Assembly: GCA_020403425.1 (NCBI GenBank)
Contig: JADBXR010000002.1
Span: 682,001-746,000, forward strand
Reading direction: 5' to 3'
Origin: Chitinophagaceae bacterium
GTDB taxonomy: Bacteria > Bacteroidota > Bacteroidia > Chitinophagales > Chitinophagaceae
DNA length: 64,000 nucleotides
Every line of letters begins with the position of its first letter. Position 1 is the first letter of the stretch. Made by a program: the position numbers and the translations under genes. Shown piece by piece: positions 33,363-41,586 of the stretch. Under the pieces are notes generated by a model. The model was not told the origin of the DNA, made no database searches, and saw only the letters and a list, made by a program, of their open reading frames with translations.

Positions 33363-36023
33363 TTAGCGAATAGGCGGCAGCAATTGATCGCCAGCCTCTT
33401 TTAATGACATTTGACCATTCAGTAGTTCCACCAACTTTGAACTGTTTGCGATATTTCCTTTGTATGTTTTTCCCAAAAAATTGAAGGCATCACCATAAGC
33501 GGTAAATGCCGTTTTACGTTCGGCAGACCGAATTTGCAGGCGTGGTGCAAGATCTGTGGACAAAGCAGCTTCGATCTCCCAATCACCTAGGGTCACCCTG
33601 GTGATGCCTTTTTCCTTCCCTATTTCTCTGAAACCAGCCACCGTGCCATTTTTATCGACCTGGATAATTGCCAGGAACCGCTGTTGCCTGTTTTTTTGTC
33701 TGTTGGTTGCTTTTAGATGCCATTGCGTGTTTTCATACTTCTTCGTAAGCATTCCGCTATAATTCCTGTATACAACTGCAGGCACCAAAAAAGTATCCGT
33801 GATATTCCACGAAAATGGCTGTGAGCTCCATAATCTGCCGGTACCTTTCCAATCATCTATCATAGCGGTGAACTGATTATGCAGGGTATCCAGCTTCATG
33901 CTCTTTAAACTATGGATGAGCCAAGACCAGCTCGCATCGTTCACAGCCTCCAGCTCGTCGTAGATCACGATGATTCCCGGTTTCAGCAGAACGGTATGGC
34001 GTTCAAATTTTGATAAACCATGGTCTTCTCTGGTTTCAACGCTTTGATAGGCATTGTTTGCGTTACCTTTCATATAGGCCAGCTGACCACCCTGCAAGAA
34101 TCTGCTGAAATAACCGTTCGATTCTATGCTGTAAGGCTGCCCTTCATCATTGATCAATATCCCATTTATGCTACGTGTATGTTTGCTCCACTTCAACCTA
34201 TGCGGGTCATCCATGGCCACTTTATAGCCTGTGCGGTAGAACAATCTTTTTCCGCCAGCCAGTATGTTGAATGTATTCTGGTCTGCAAGGATATGCCCGT
34301 ACGCACCAAACGGACTGCTCCGCATAGTGATCATCACATCGCTTTTTGTATTAGCTAGGGTGGTGTGCAGTGCAGCAATGCCGGTTTCCTTTGACAGATA
34401 GCCCATCGGAAAGGATTGCGGATTTGCTATGGCTGGCATACTGAGATGACCTGTATATTTTATCCTATACCATCTTAAAACAGGTTCTTTGGAAAGATCC
34501 GGCTGCTGATGTTTGATCAACTGGTCCGCATACCAGGCATATTTACCGTTTTGCATCAGTTTGGCCATCACCACTGCGAAAGAGGCATATGAAGGTGGAG
34601 GCCGATGCAGGTCTTCCGTATTATCGCCATAACCGTCCGCAGAGGACAAAGGCGGAAAATGATAGATCAGCCAATCTGCTTGTTGTTCGTACCAGGGATG
34701 GGATTTTATAAAGTCGAAACCGGTGTACTGTCTGATCAGTGCGGGTATCTCCACCAGGGTCTCCATATTCATCTGGAAATAAGAGGCGCCTTCACCCCAG
34801 CCCCCATCGGCCCCTCCCAGAATGGGTGACCGGGCAAGGAATAATTCATAGCCATAACTAAGCCAAACAGAGGCTGCAGAATCGTGTCCATATAAAGCCA
34901 GGGCCGATTTGAAAAATTCATTAAGTATCAATTGCCATACGTGTCCGCTCAAGACCTTTGATTCGATATTGTTCACCCAGCTATTGTAAAATTTCGCCAG
35001 CCTTACACCGATGGCTTTTTGTAATGTTTGCCTGTCACTTATCGAAAGATCATCGTAAAACGTATCATAAACGAGCGCCATATTGTACATACACATCCCA
35101 TCGGTAAAATCCCGTGAACCCGAAACCCCTTCCGGATCCCATCGGGCCACTTCCATAGCCATGGCAATAGCTTTATCCTTATAGGCTGTTTTTCCGGTGA
35201 GCAAGTAAGACTGGCATAAGGGAAGGATCATTTTATATACATCATTGCCAAGAGCCACGATTGCATCCGACAAGATCTTCTTATCCTGCTCCTCATTGAA
35301 GCCTTTTACAACGGGTTGTGCATCAGCCTCTGTATATAAGCTCCTTGTAAGCGCGTGTTCTGCTTCTGCGAGAATCGTTTTGGCTTCAGGACTGCCTATC
35401 ACCGAGGTTAGCTTGTCCATTTTACCATTTGCCAATATCCGAGGATGCTGTTCAGGGACCGATGCGAGGAATCTCTCCGCTGTAGGAGACACCATCGGCA
35501 ATGTCTTATCCGTGATGATGAAATGATGTACCGCCGACCAAGCTTTCCCTGTAACCCTGTAACGCCAATACCAAATACCCTTAGCCAATGCTTGGTGCGG
35601 GTTATAGATTGCCCCGCTTAATCTTTCAGCAGAAAGGGTTGTATTATGCTCAAAAGAACTGTTCAATGAAAGTTGCACATCATAAGTGGTCTTTTTCCCT
35701 TTTTGAAAAGGCCAACGTAAAACAGGTGCATTAAACAATACTTCACTGCCATTGGCTGGCACCGGTTCTTCCAGAAACATATTATAGACAGATTTCTTCT
35801 GCCCGTATGAGATGCTACCGAAGCACGAAAGAAAAAATAAGCATACCAGTACCCAGCCATACTGAGGCTGCCAGAGAGACTTGACCTTACATACACCCGG
35901 ACTTCCGGCACTTCCTGTCAGAAAAGAATCGAAGTAACAGTCTGTATGACAGACCTGCATCTCAAAGTGTCTGAAACGTTTCGCTCTCTGATCTGGTTGT
36001 GAATACAAGTTTCTATTTTTCAT
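33363..36023 (-). CDS. Heparinase II/III-like protein with N-terminal DUF4962-type domain
   Basis: An 886-residue protein. A hydrophobic export segment occurs unusually late (about residues 56-74, GWVLVCLFFLSCFGSISYG), and no ATG, GTG or TTG start immediately before it was found, so either the true start is nonstandard or the leader is long. A beta-rich domain (about 75-175) is followed by a helical toroid (about 190-560) with SGHVWQLILNEF (H361) and GGADGGWGEGASYF at about 403-416 (Y415). A C-terminal beta-sandwich follows, with FGAYGHILADQNTFNILAGG. These match the DUF4962-heparinase II/III layout of polysaccharide lyases. Tyr and His fit lyase chemistry. It lies 45 bases after lacI. Confidence 0.83.
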   Translation of the reverse strand: MKNRNLYSQPDQRAKRFRHFEMQVCHTDCYFDSFLTGSAGSPGVCKVKSLWQPQYGWVLVCLFFLSCFGSISYGQKKSVYNMFLEEPVPANGSEVLFNAPVLRWPFQKGKKTTYDVQLSLNSSFEHNTTLSAERLSGAIYNPHQALAKGIWYWRYRVTGKAWSAVHHFIITDKTLPMVSPTAERFLASVPEQHPRILANGKMDKLTSVIGSPEAKTILAEAEHALTRSLYTEADAQPVVKGFNEEQDKKILSDAIVALGNDVYKMILPLCQSYLLTGKTAYKDKAIAMAMEVARWDPEGVSGSRDFTDGMCMYNMALVYDTFYDDLSISDRQTLQKAIGVRLAKFYNSWVNNIESKVLSGHVWQLILNEFFKSALALYGHDSAASVWLSYGYELFLARSPILGGADGGWGEGASYFQMNMETLVEIPALIRQYTGFDFIKSHPWYEQQADWLIYHFPPLSSADGYGDNTEDLHRPPPSYASFAVVMAKLMQNGKYAWYADQLIKHQQPDLSKEPVLRWYRIKYTGHLSMPAIANPQSFPMGYLSKETGIAALHTTLANTKSDVMITMRSSPFGAYGHILADQNTFNILAGGKRLFYRTGYKVAMDDPHRLKWSKHTRSINGILINDEGQPYSIESNGYFSRFLQGGQLAYMKGNANNAYQSVETREDHGLSKFERHTVLLKPGIIVIYDELEAVNDASWSWLIHSLKSMKLDTLHNQFTAMIDDWKGTGRLWSSQPFSWNITDTFLVPAVVYRNYSGMLTKKYENTQWHLKATNRQKNRQQRFLAIIQVDKNGTVAGFREIGKEKGITRVTLGDWEIEAALSTDLAPRLQIRSAERKTAFTAYGDAFNFLGKTYKGNIANSSKLVELLNGQMSLKEAGDQLLPPIR

Positions 36024-36068
36024 GACTGTCAGGATAGAAGACCAATTGATAGATACGGACCGGTACTG

Positions 36069-37100
36069 CTATTTTTTTCTTTTGGGAGAAGACTCCCGGA
36101 TAATGATCTGAGGTTTAATGATCTCACCCACCGTCATTGACTGCTTCTGCTCCTTCTTGATCACTTTGAGCAGCAGGTCGATAGACTGGATCGCGATCTC
36201 CTTGATAGGCTGAGCCGCTACAGTGATAGAGGGCGAAAGCAGTCTGAAAAGATCATTGTCGTCAAAACTCACCACCGCGATATCTGCAGGAATCTTCAGG
36301 TGGCACTTCTGTAAAGCGTCGATCCCCATCACACCCAGGTAGTTGGTGGCAAAGAAAAGCGCATCCAATTGAGGGTTTGCTTTTATGAATTTTACCATGG
36401 ACTTGATGATCTTCTCCTCACTATCCGAAAAATTGACCTTTAACACATGCCTCTCCTGAGCCGGGAGTCCGGCATCTTCGATTGCCTTCTGAAATCCCTT
36501 CTCCCTTTCTGTCATCATCGACATCTCGCTATAGATGGAAATGAAACCTATTTTCCGGTATCCATTATCGATCAGGTGATTCGTCAGGTTATAACTACCC
36601 AAGTAATTGTCGAGTATCACATAATTCGTTTCTACATCCGGGATCAACCTGTCTATCAGTACAAAGGGTACGTTTTCCTTTTTTAGTTTGAGGATCTCAT
36701 CCTTTATACCTTGGGTTGCTGTAATGATATATCCATCCACAGAACTGTTCCGCATCTTATTGATCAGCTGCCGTGCCTTATCATCATTGTTCTCTGTACT
36801 GCTGAAAAAGACACTATAGCCATTTTTATTCGCTTCTACTTCTATGATCTTAGCAACATTCCCGAAAAAGTAGTTACCGATATCTTCCACGATCAGGCCA
36901 ATGGTCTTGGATTTTCCCGTACGCAGGATCCTGGCGGCGCTGTTAGGATTAAATCCTCTTTTCTTAATAAGGTCGCGTACTTTTTTTTCCGTGGCCGGAC
37001 TGATCCCCATCTCTGCACTTTTCCCATTGATCACAAATGAAACCGTTGTGATCGAGGTATTTAGTTCCCTGGCGATATCTTTCATTGAAATCTTCTTCAT
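36069..37100 (-). CDS. LacI-family transcriptional regulator
   Basis: A 343-residue DNA-binding regulator. The N-terminal helix-turn-helix is at about 4-27 (MKDIARELNTSITTVSFVINGKS), the hinge helix region at about 52-60 (SAARILRTGKS) carries the Leu that intercalates at a central CG in this family, and a periplasmic-binding-protein-like sensor domain (about 62-335) follows. The recognition helix reads TVSFVIN where many family members have TVSRVLN. It is the only regulator gene seen in the cluster and lies between the GH92-like gene and the heparinase-like gene. The CG-centred palindromes at 6711-6770 and 44673-44713 are its likely targets, by inference. The effector is probably a mono- or oligosaccharide made by the pathway. 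Confidence 0.93.
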   Translation of the reverse strand: MKKISMKDIARELNTSITTVSFVINGKSAEMGISPATEKKVRDLIKKRGFNPNSAARILRTGKSKTIGLIVEDIGNYFFGNVAKIIEVEANKNGYSVFFSSTENNDDKARQLINKMRNSSVDGYIITATQGIKDEILKLKKENVPFVLIDRLIPDVETNYVILDNYLGSYNLTNHLIDNGYRKIGFISIYSEMSMMTEREKGFQKAIEDAGLPAQERHVLKVNFSDSEEKIIKSMVKFIKANPQLDALFFATNYLGVMGIDALQKCHLKIPADIAVVSFDDNDLFRLLSPSITVAAQPIKEIAIQSIDLLLKVIKKEQKQSMTVGEIIKPQIIIRESSPKRKK

Positions 37101-37133
37101 AAGAAAGCTTTTCAGTAATTAAGGATCTCCTTC

Positions 37134-39521
37134 CTATTTTATAGTTGACATAGATGGTGGTACTTTGCTTAGATCACTCCCCCAGGAACGGTTGGGCCTG
37201 GCTCCCATATCCAGCACCAGCTTTCCCCCTTTCGCCAACTCATCATGCAGAAACCAAGGCTGATCCCAGATTTTGCCATTGAGATTTGCTTTCTGGATAT
37301 ATACATTGCCCGGTGCCTGTTGCCTGGCCTCTATTACGAACTCTTTGCCTGGATAATATTTCTGGTTCAGTTTGATGGTGACCTTATTGAAAATGGGACT
37401 GCTGATCTCATAAAACGGCTTTTCAGATGTTCCGCCGTTCGTTGAGAATAATCCGATCTTCAGTAATACGGCCAGTGAGCCCATAAGGCCCTGGTCCTCA
37501 TCGCCGCTATATCCCTTTTGTGGGGAAATGCCGCTGTATACGGAATCTATCAACTGCCTTGTCCAATACTGCGTCAACCATGGTTTACCTGCATAGTTGA
37601 ACAGGAATGGTGTTTGCATACAAGGCTGGTTACCATAATTGATATATACCCTGCGCAATAGTTCCTGATCCGTCGGGTTCTCTGATTTTCCTGAAACAAA
37701 ACTGTGTTTTCGGGCTTCCAGGAAAGATCGGTTCAGCTTGTCGGTGAATACTTCAGTTCCGCCCATCAGATCTATCAAACCTTTCACATCATGCGGGACC
37801 CACCAGGTATACTGGGCCGCGTTGCCCTCTTCAAATCCATGTTCATACTGCAGGATATCGATGGGTTGGTTCCACTTTCCTTCACGATTGCGGGTCCACA
37901 TCCAGCCCGTATCCTTATTGAATACATTCCGATAGTTCAATGCCCTTTTACTGAACAGCTCATAATCGTCTTTTTTGCCGAGCACTTTGGCCATCTGAGC
38001 CAGCGCATAGTCCTGGTAGGCATACTCAAGTGTCTGGGTAGAGCCATCCATATGAAATCCATACTTGATGTTACTGAGCGGATATGGCACATATCCGAGT
38101 TCCATGTATTCCTCTATGCCACCGCCTTTGAATGTGGTATGTTCATAACCAACTTTACTCATCATCCCACCGGGAAAATGATCTTTGCGCATCCCTTCAT
38201 ATGCTTTCGAAAAATCAAATCCCCTGATACCCTTCAGGTACGCGCTAACGATGAACGGTGTGGTGGCTGCACCCGTCATCACATAGGTATAATTACCGCC
38301 AGAAGGGCCTCTCGGTATGAGCCCTCCGTCATCATACATTAATAAAAGGGAGTTGATGAATGATTCGGTCACTTCAGGGTATACCATATGCCATAAAGTG
38401 TTCAGAGACCATTGTGCCCCCCAGAAAGAATCCGAATTATATTCGTTGAATCGTGGTTTACCATCGGCTCCCAGTGGTATCTGGCGTTTACGTGGCTGGG
38501 GACCCGTATTGTCGATATAGGTTCCGCTGACATCACTAACGATCCTTCGTCCCTGCAATGCATGCCACAGGTCTGTATAAAAACGTCTCTGTTCGGTAAG
38601 CGTACCACCTTCTACCTCTATCCGGCCGAGCCATTGGTTCCATTCGTCAGCAGATTCCTTTACCACTTTTGCAAAATCCCAATGTGGCAGTTCTGCTTGC
38701 ATATTTCTCCTTGCTTCCTCAATACTCACATAGGAGATGGCCACTTTCATCTGCCGTACTTCGTTTGCGGCAGTAGCGAAACTCACATATACACCGTTCT
38801 TTGATCCCGACACCTGTTCCTGCATACCGGTAAGTTTACCATCCTGCCAGCCGTTGAATGATTCGAATGGTTTATCGAAATCGGTCACAAAATAGACCGT
38901 GATAGGTTTGGGCCTGCGGATCGTTGCAGCCATCGTAACAGAACCTTCTATTGACTGTGCGGATACTTTCCTTACACTGGCACTTTGTGTTTCGGAAGAG
39001 CCCAGCATAGTTGTAAAATCGAAAAGGATGTGGCTGGCTGCAGATCTGGGATAAGTGTATTTATGAAATCCTACACGGGTAGTGGAAGTGAGTTCAGCAG
39101 TTATACCATAATCTTTCAGCACCACTTTATGATAACCTGGCTTGGCAATTTCCTGCTGGTGAGTGTAACTGGATCCGTATTTGTCAGGCCCCAGCTGACC
39201 TTTGAACTGCCCTGTGGTAGGCAGTACAGGGATACCCGAAAGTTCCCAGCAATGGATATGGCTGAATACCTTGATCGTATCCTGGTTGTACCGGTAACCG
39301 GTGTTCCAGGTTCCTTTCAATACCATATCAGGGCTCAGGTTCACCATACCGAAAGGCCGGGAAGCGGAACTGAAATAAAAGAACCGTGAATTGGCAGCAT
39401 CCACCATGGGTTCTACCAGGTCAGTCTTCTTTGGCTTGGGAACTTTATTCTTCTGTGCTAAGAGGCCGGTCAAAGGCATCAGCGCAAAGAAAAGATATGG
39501 CACATACTTACTGCCTCTCAT
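37134..39521 (-). CDS. GH92-like alpha-mannosidase family enzyme with altered signature motifs
   Basis: A 795-residue secreted protein (signal about 1-22). GH92 architecture is clear: an N-terminal beta-sandwich (DLVEPMVDAANSRFFYF, ASRPFGMVNLSPDM) and an alpha-toroid with TLEYAYQDYALAQMAK. The motif HGFEEGNAAQYTWWVPHD at 561-578 carries the expected general acid E565. Compared with calcium-dependent GH92 mannosidases, as I recall their motifs, the usual GNDD-x-GQMSAW is replaced by GDEDQGLMGSL (about 673-683), and NEPSHH by NQPCMQ (about 631-636). Acidic base residues may be kept (D674, E675, D676) but the mannose-contacting pair of His is lost. An alternative substrate is therefore likely. 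Confidence 0.85.
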   Translation of the reverse strand: MRGSKYVPYLFFALMPLTGLLAQKNKVPKPKKTDLVEPMVDAANSRFFYFSSASRPFGMVNLSPDMVLKGTWNTGYRYNQDTIKVFSHIHCWELSGIPVLPTTGQFKGQLGPDKYGSSYTHQQEIAKPGYHKVVLKDYGITAELTSTTRVGFHKYTYPRSAASHILFDFTTMLGSSETQSASVRKVSAQSIEGSVTMAATIRRPKPITVYFVTDFDKPFESFNGWQDGKLTGMQEQVSGSKNGVYVSFATAANEVRQMKVAISYVSIEEARRNMQAELPHWDFAKVVKESADEWNQWLGRIEVEGGTLTEQRRFYTDLWHALQGRRIVSDVSGTYIDNTGPQPRKRQIPLGADGKPRFNEYNSDSFWGAQWSLNTLWHMVYPEVTESFINSLLLMYDDGGLIPRGPSGGNYTYVMTGAATTPFIVSAYLKGIRGFDFSKAYEGMRKDHFPGGMMSKVGYEHTTFKGGGIEEYMELGYVPYPLSNIKYGFHMDGSTQTLEYAYQDYALAQMAKVLGKKDDYELFSKRALNYRNVFNKDTGWMWTRNREGKWNQPIDILQYEHGFEEGNAAQYTWWVPHDVKGLIDLMGGTEVFTDKLNRSFLEARKHSFVSGKSENPTDQELLRRVYINYGNQPCMQTPFLFNYAGKPWLTQYWTRQLIDSVYSGISPQKGYSGDEDQGLMGSLAVLLKIGLFSTNGGTSEKPFYEISSPIFNKVTIKLNQKYYPGKEFVIEARQQAPGNVYIQKANLNGKIWDQPWFLHDELAKGGKLVLDMGARPNRSWGSDLSKVPPSMSTIK

Positions 39522-39555
39522 AGGAATGATACTTTATCAGTATAAAAAATAAACA

Positions 39556-39569
39556 ATGTATACATGTAT
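39556..39569. promoter_or_regulatory. Overlapping palindromes upstream of the GH92-like gene
   Basis: ATGTATACAT (39556-39565) and ATACATGTAT (39560-39569) overlap in the 171-base gap between SusD and the GH92-like gene, 35-48 bases before the latter's ATG. They are AT-rich, have no CG centre and could be a regulatory site or chance in an AT-rich stretch. No other similar site was noticed in the window. Confidence 0.25.
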
Positions 39570-39630
39570 GGTCATTAAAATTATCCACCTGTCGTTCCTT
39601 TCGGCAGGAGAGACAATGGCTGAGCACAAG

Positions 39631-39681
39631 AAAGGACCTGTTCTGGGGACATGAGAACATATCCCTTTGAACAGATCCTTT
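39631..39681 (-). terminator. Hairpin after susD (processing or attenuation site)
   Basis: Arms 39631-39643 (aaaggacctgttc) and 39669-39681 (gaacagatccttt) pair over 13 positions with one G-U wobble, only 11 bases after the SusD stop. The following T run on the minus strand is short, so this may stabilise the susCD message or attenuate into the downstream enzymes rather than fully terminate. Such hairpins would explain higher expression of the transporter than the enzymes; that is inference. Confidence 0.5.
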
Positions 39682-39692
39682 TACTTTTCAGA

Positions 39693-41564
39693 TTAATAAC
39701 CAGGGTTTTGCGTCATTGCAGGGAAAGACAGATCGATCTCACTCTGAGGAATAGGCCTCAGGTAATGAATGTCTTTGATCGTATTACTCTTCTTAGCCCA
39801 CGGATTGTACCTCAAAACGCGCTCGATCAGCTTACCGGTCCTTTTCAGATCGAACCATCTGTCATATTCTCCTAATAATTCCCTCGCCCTTTCATCCAGT
39901 ATCAGGTCTACAGAGATATTGGCAGAAGTGGCTCGGTAAGACACAGCTTCCTGCGATTTCAGGTCCTCAGGGAACTTAGCGCATTTAGGATCTGCTCCGG
40001 CAGTGGCCAAGGCACGGTCCAGTACTTTGTTATAGTATACTTCAGCACCACCCAGTTTTCCTCCGGTCGCGCCCTTTACAATAGCTTCAGCAGCAATCAG
40101 GTAGGCTTCGGCAACACGGAAAATACTTTCGTTGAAAGTGCCATAAGCATCACCATAAGGGATACCCGGCTGCCAGAATTTCCACATATTGGGTTCACCG
40201 GTAGGGAAGCCTGTAGTCACTACACCATTCACTATACTGTATCCCCCGCCCCATTCATCACAATTGATCACAGAATATTTACGGGTACCACCTACATCAA
40301 TACCACGTTCATTAGCTGTGGTTGCCGGCCTGTTCCATGGACGGAAATAGACCACTGTATCCCCCGCCTTGATATCGATCTTCAGATTAGGATTGAGGTT
40401 AGGCAATGGCTTGAAGCCAGCTACGGGCAACAACGCATACCCTACATCGAGGAAGTTATGGTCGTAACGCAGGTCAACCTGTGGATCATACATACGATAG
40501 ATCGCAGCACCCAGTGGATAGATGGGCTGTGAACGGTTATAGTCACTGGTACGGCCCTTGGTACCCGGGAATCCTTCTCCACCTCCCCCAAATACCGAAT
40601 GCAGGTTATTACCCCCGGCCGCATCCTGTGCAAATGCAGGGTCTGTTTTATTGGTAAGTACATCTGAGTTCCACTGAACAGAGAATATGATCTCAGGGTT
40701 CTTGTCGTTCTGAGCACCGGTATATTGTGTGAGTGGATTTTCAGAACGGATCGGGAACAGGTCTTTATATTTGGCAGCCAGCGGATAAGTTGCAATGACC
40801 TTATCGGCATATTGTAATGCCGAATTGAAATCAGCAGTGCTGCCTCCTAATGCGTTCTGGAAATTCCATCCACGAGTGAGGTATACTTTTGACAGCAGGA
40901 ACTGAGCGGCGCCCTTGGTAACCCTTCCGTAATCGGAAGCTACAGCCGGTAATTTGCCCTCGGCATCCAGCAGATCGTCCAGTATCTGCTTGTATACATC
41001 CGCCTGGGACACACGTTTGGCATCTTTGCTGGCTCCCTGTATCTCCACCAGTGGCATAGGGATATCGCCCCACTGCTGTACCAGGTAAAACAAAGTGAGT
41101 GCACGGAGGAATTTGGCTTCTGATACCCTGGTGGCTTTCAGGGTTTCACTCATGCCAGATACGGCACCTGCGCGACTAATCACAGTATTCGTCCGTCCCA
41201 GTTCCGCATAAAGGAGTGTCCAGAGTGTTCCCACATCTGCAAGCGAACCATTCAATCCTACATCATACTGGTTCAGTGAACCTGCGTTGGGAGCAGAAGT
41301 TGCGAATTTGGGATCATTGTATCCACCCGGATAAAACAGGTCGGTACCATTCAGTACCAGCTGTCGTGCCTGGTGAATATTGCGCAACAACGGGTAGCAG
41401 GACTTTACCAAGTCCTCAAAACCAGTTGGTGTTTTATAATAACTATCCGTGGTCAGTGTTGATACTGGATTTTCATCCAGGAATGTTTTTTTACAGCCGC
41501 TCACCAGTACTCCAGTGAAAGCGAGTGCTACAGCTGCAAATCTTATATTGAGTATTGATTTCAT
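39693..41564 (-). CDS. SusD/RagB-family glycan-binding surface lipoprotein
   Basis: A 623-residue outer-membrane lipoprotein from the ATG at 41564, with lipobox LVSGC at C24 and KK after it. The helical TPR-like body (TLFYLVQQWGDIPM, AAQFLLSKVYLTRGW, RVAEAYLIAAEAIV) and the C-terminal LILDERARELLGEYDRWFDLKRTGKL are hallmarks of SusD. Together with SusC it captures oligosaccharides at the outer surface. It starts 22 bases after the susC stop. It is the second gene of the transporter pair and precedes a hairpin. Ligand identity is not readable from sequence. Confidence 0.96.
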   Translation of the reverse strand: MKSILNIRFAAVALAFTGVLVSGCKKTFLDENPVSTLTTDSYYKTPTGFEDLVKSCYPLLRNIHQARQLVLNGTDLFYPGGYNDPKFATSAPNAGSLNQYDVGLNGSLADVGTLWTLLYAELGRTNTVISRAGAVSGMSETLKATRVSEAKFLRALTLFYLVQQWGDIPMPLVEIQGASKDAKRVSQADVYKQILDDLLDAEGKLPAVASDYGRVTKGAAQFLLSKVYLTRGWNFQNALGGSTADFNSALQYADKVIATYPLAAKYKDLFPIRSENPLTQYTGAQNDKNPEIIFSVQWNSDVLTNKTDPAFAQDAAGGNNLHSVFGGGGEGFPGTKGRTSDYNRSQPIYPLGAAIYRMYDPQVDLRYDHNFLDVGYALLPVAGFKPLPNLNPNLKIDIKAGDTVVYFRPWNRPATTANERGIDVGGTRKYSVINCDEWGGGYSIVNGVVTTGFPTGEPNMWKFWQPGIPYGDAYGTFNESIFRVAEAYLIAAEAIVKGATGGKLGGAEVYYNKVLDRALATAGADPKCAKFPEDLKSQEAVSYRATSANISVDLILDERARELLGEYDRWFDLKRTGKLIERVLRYNPWAKKSNTIKDIHYLRPIPQSEIDLSFPAMTQNPGY

Positions 41565-41586
41565 AATGATAATTTTTAAGATAAAA

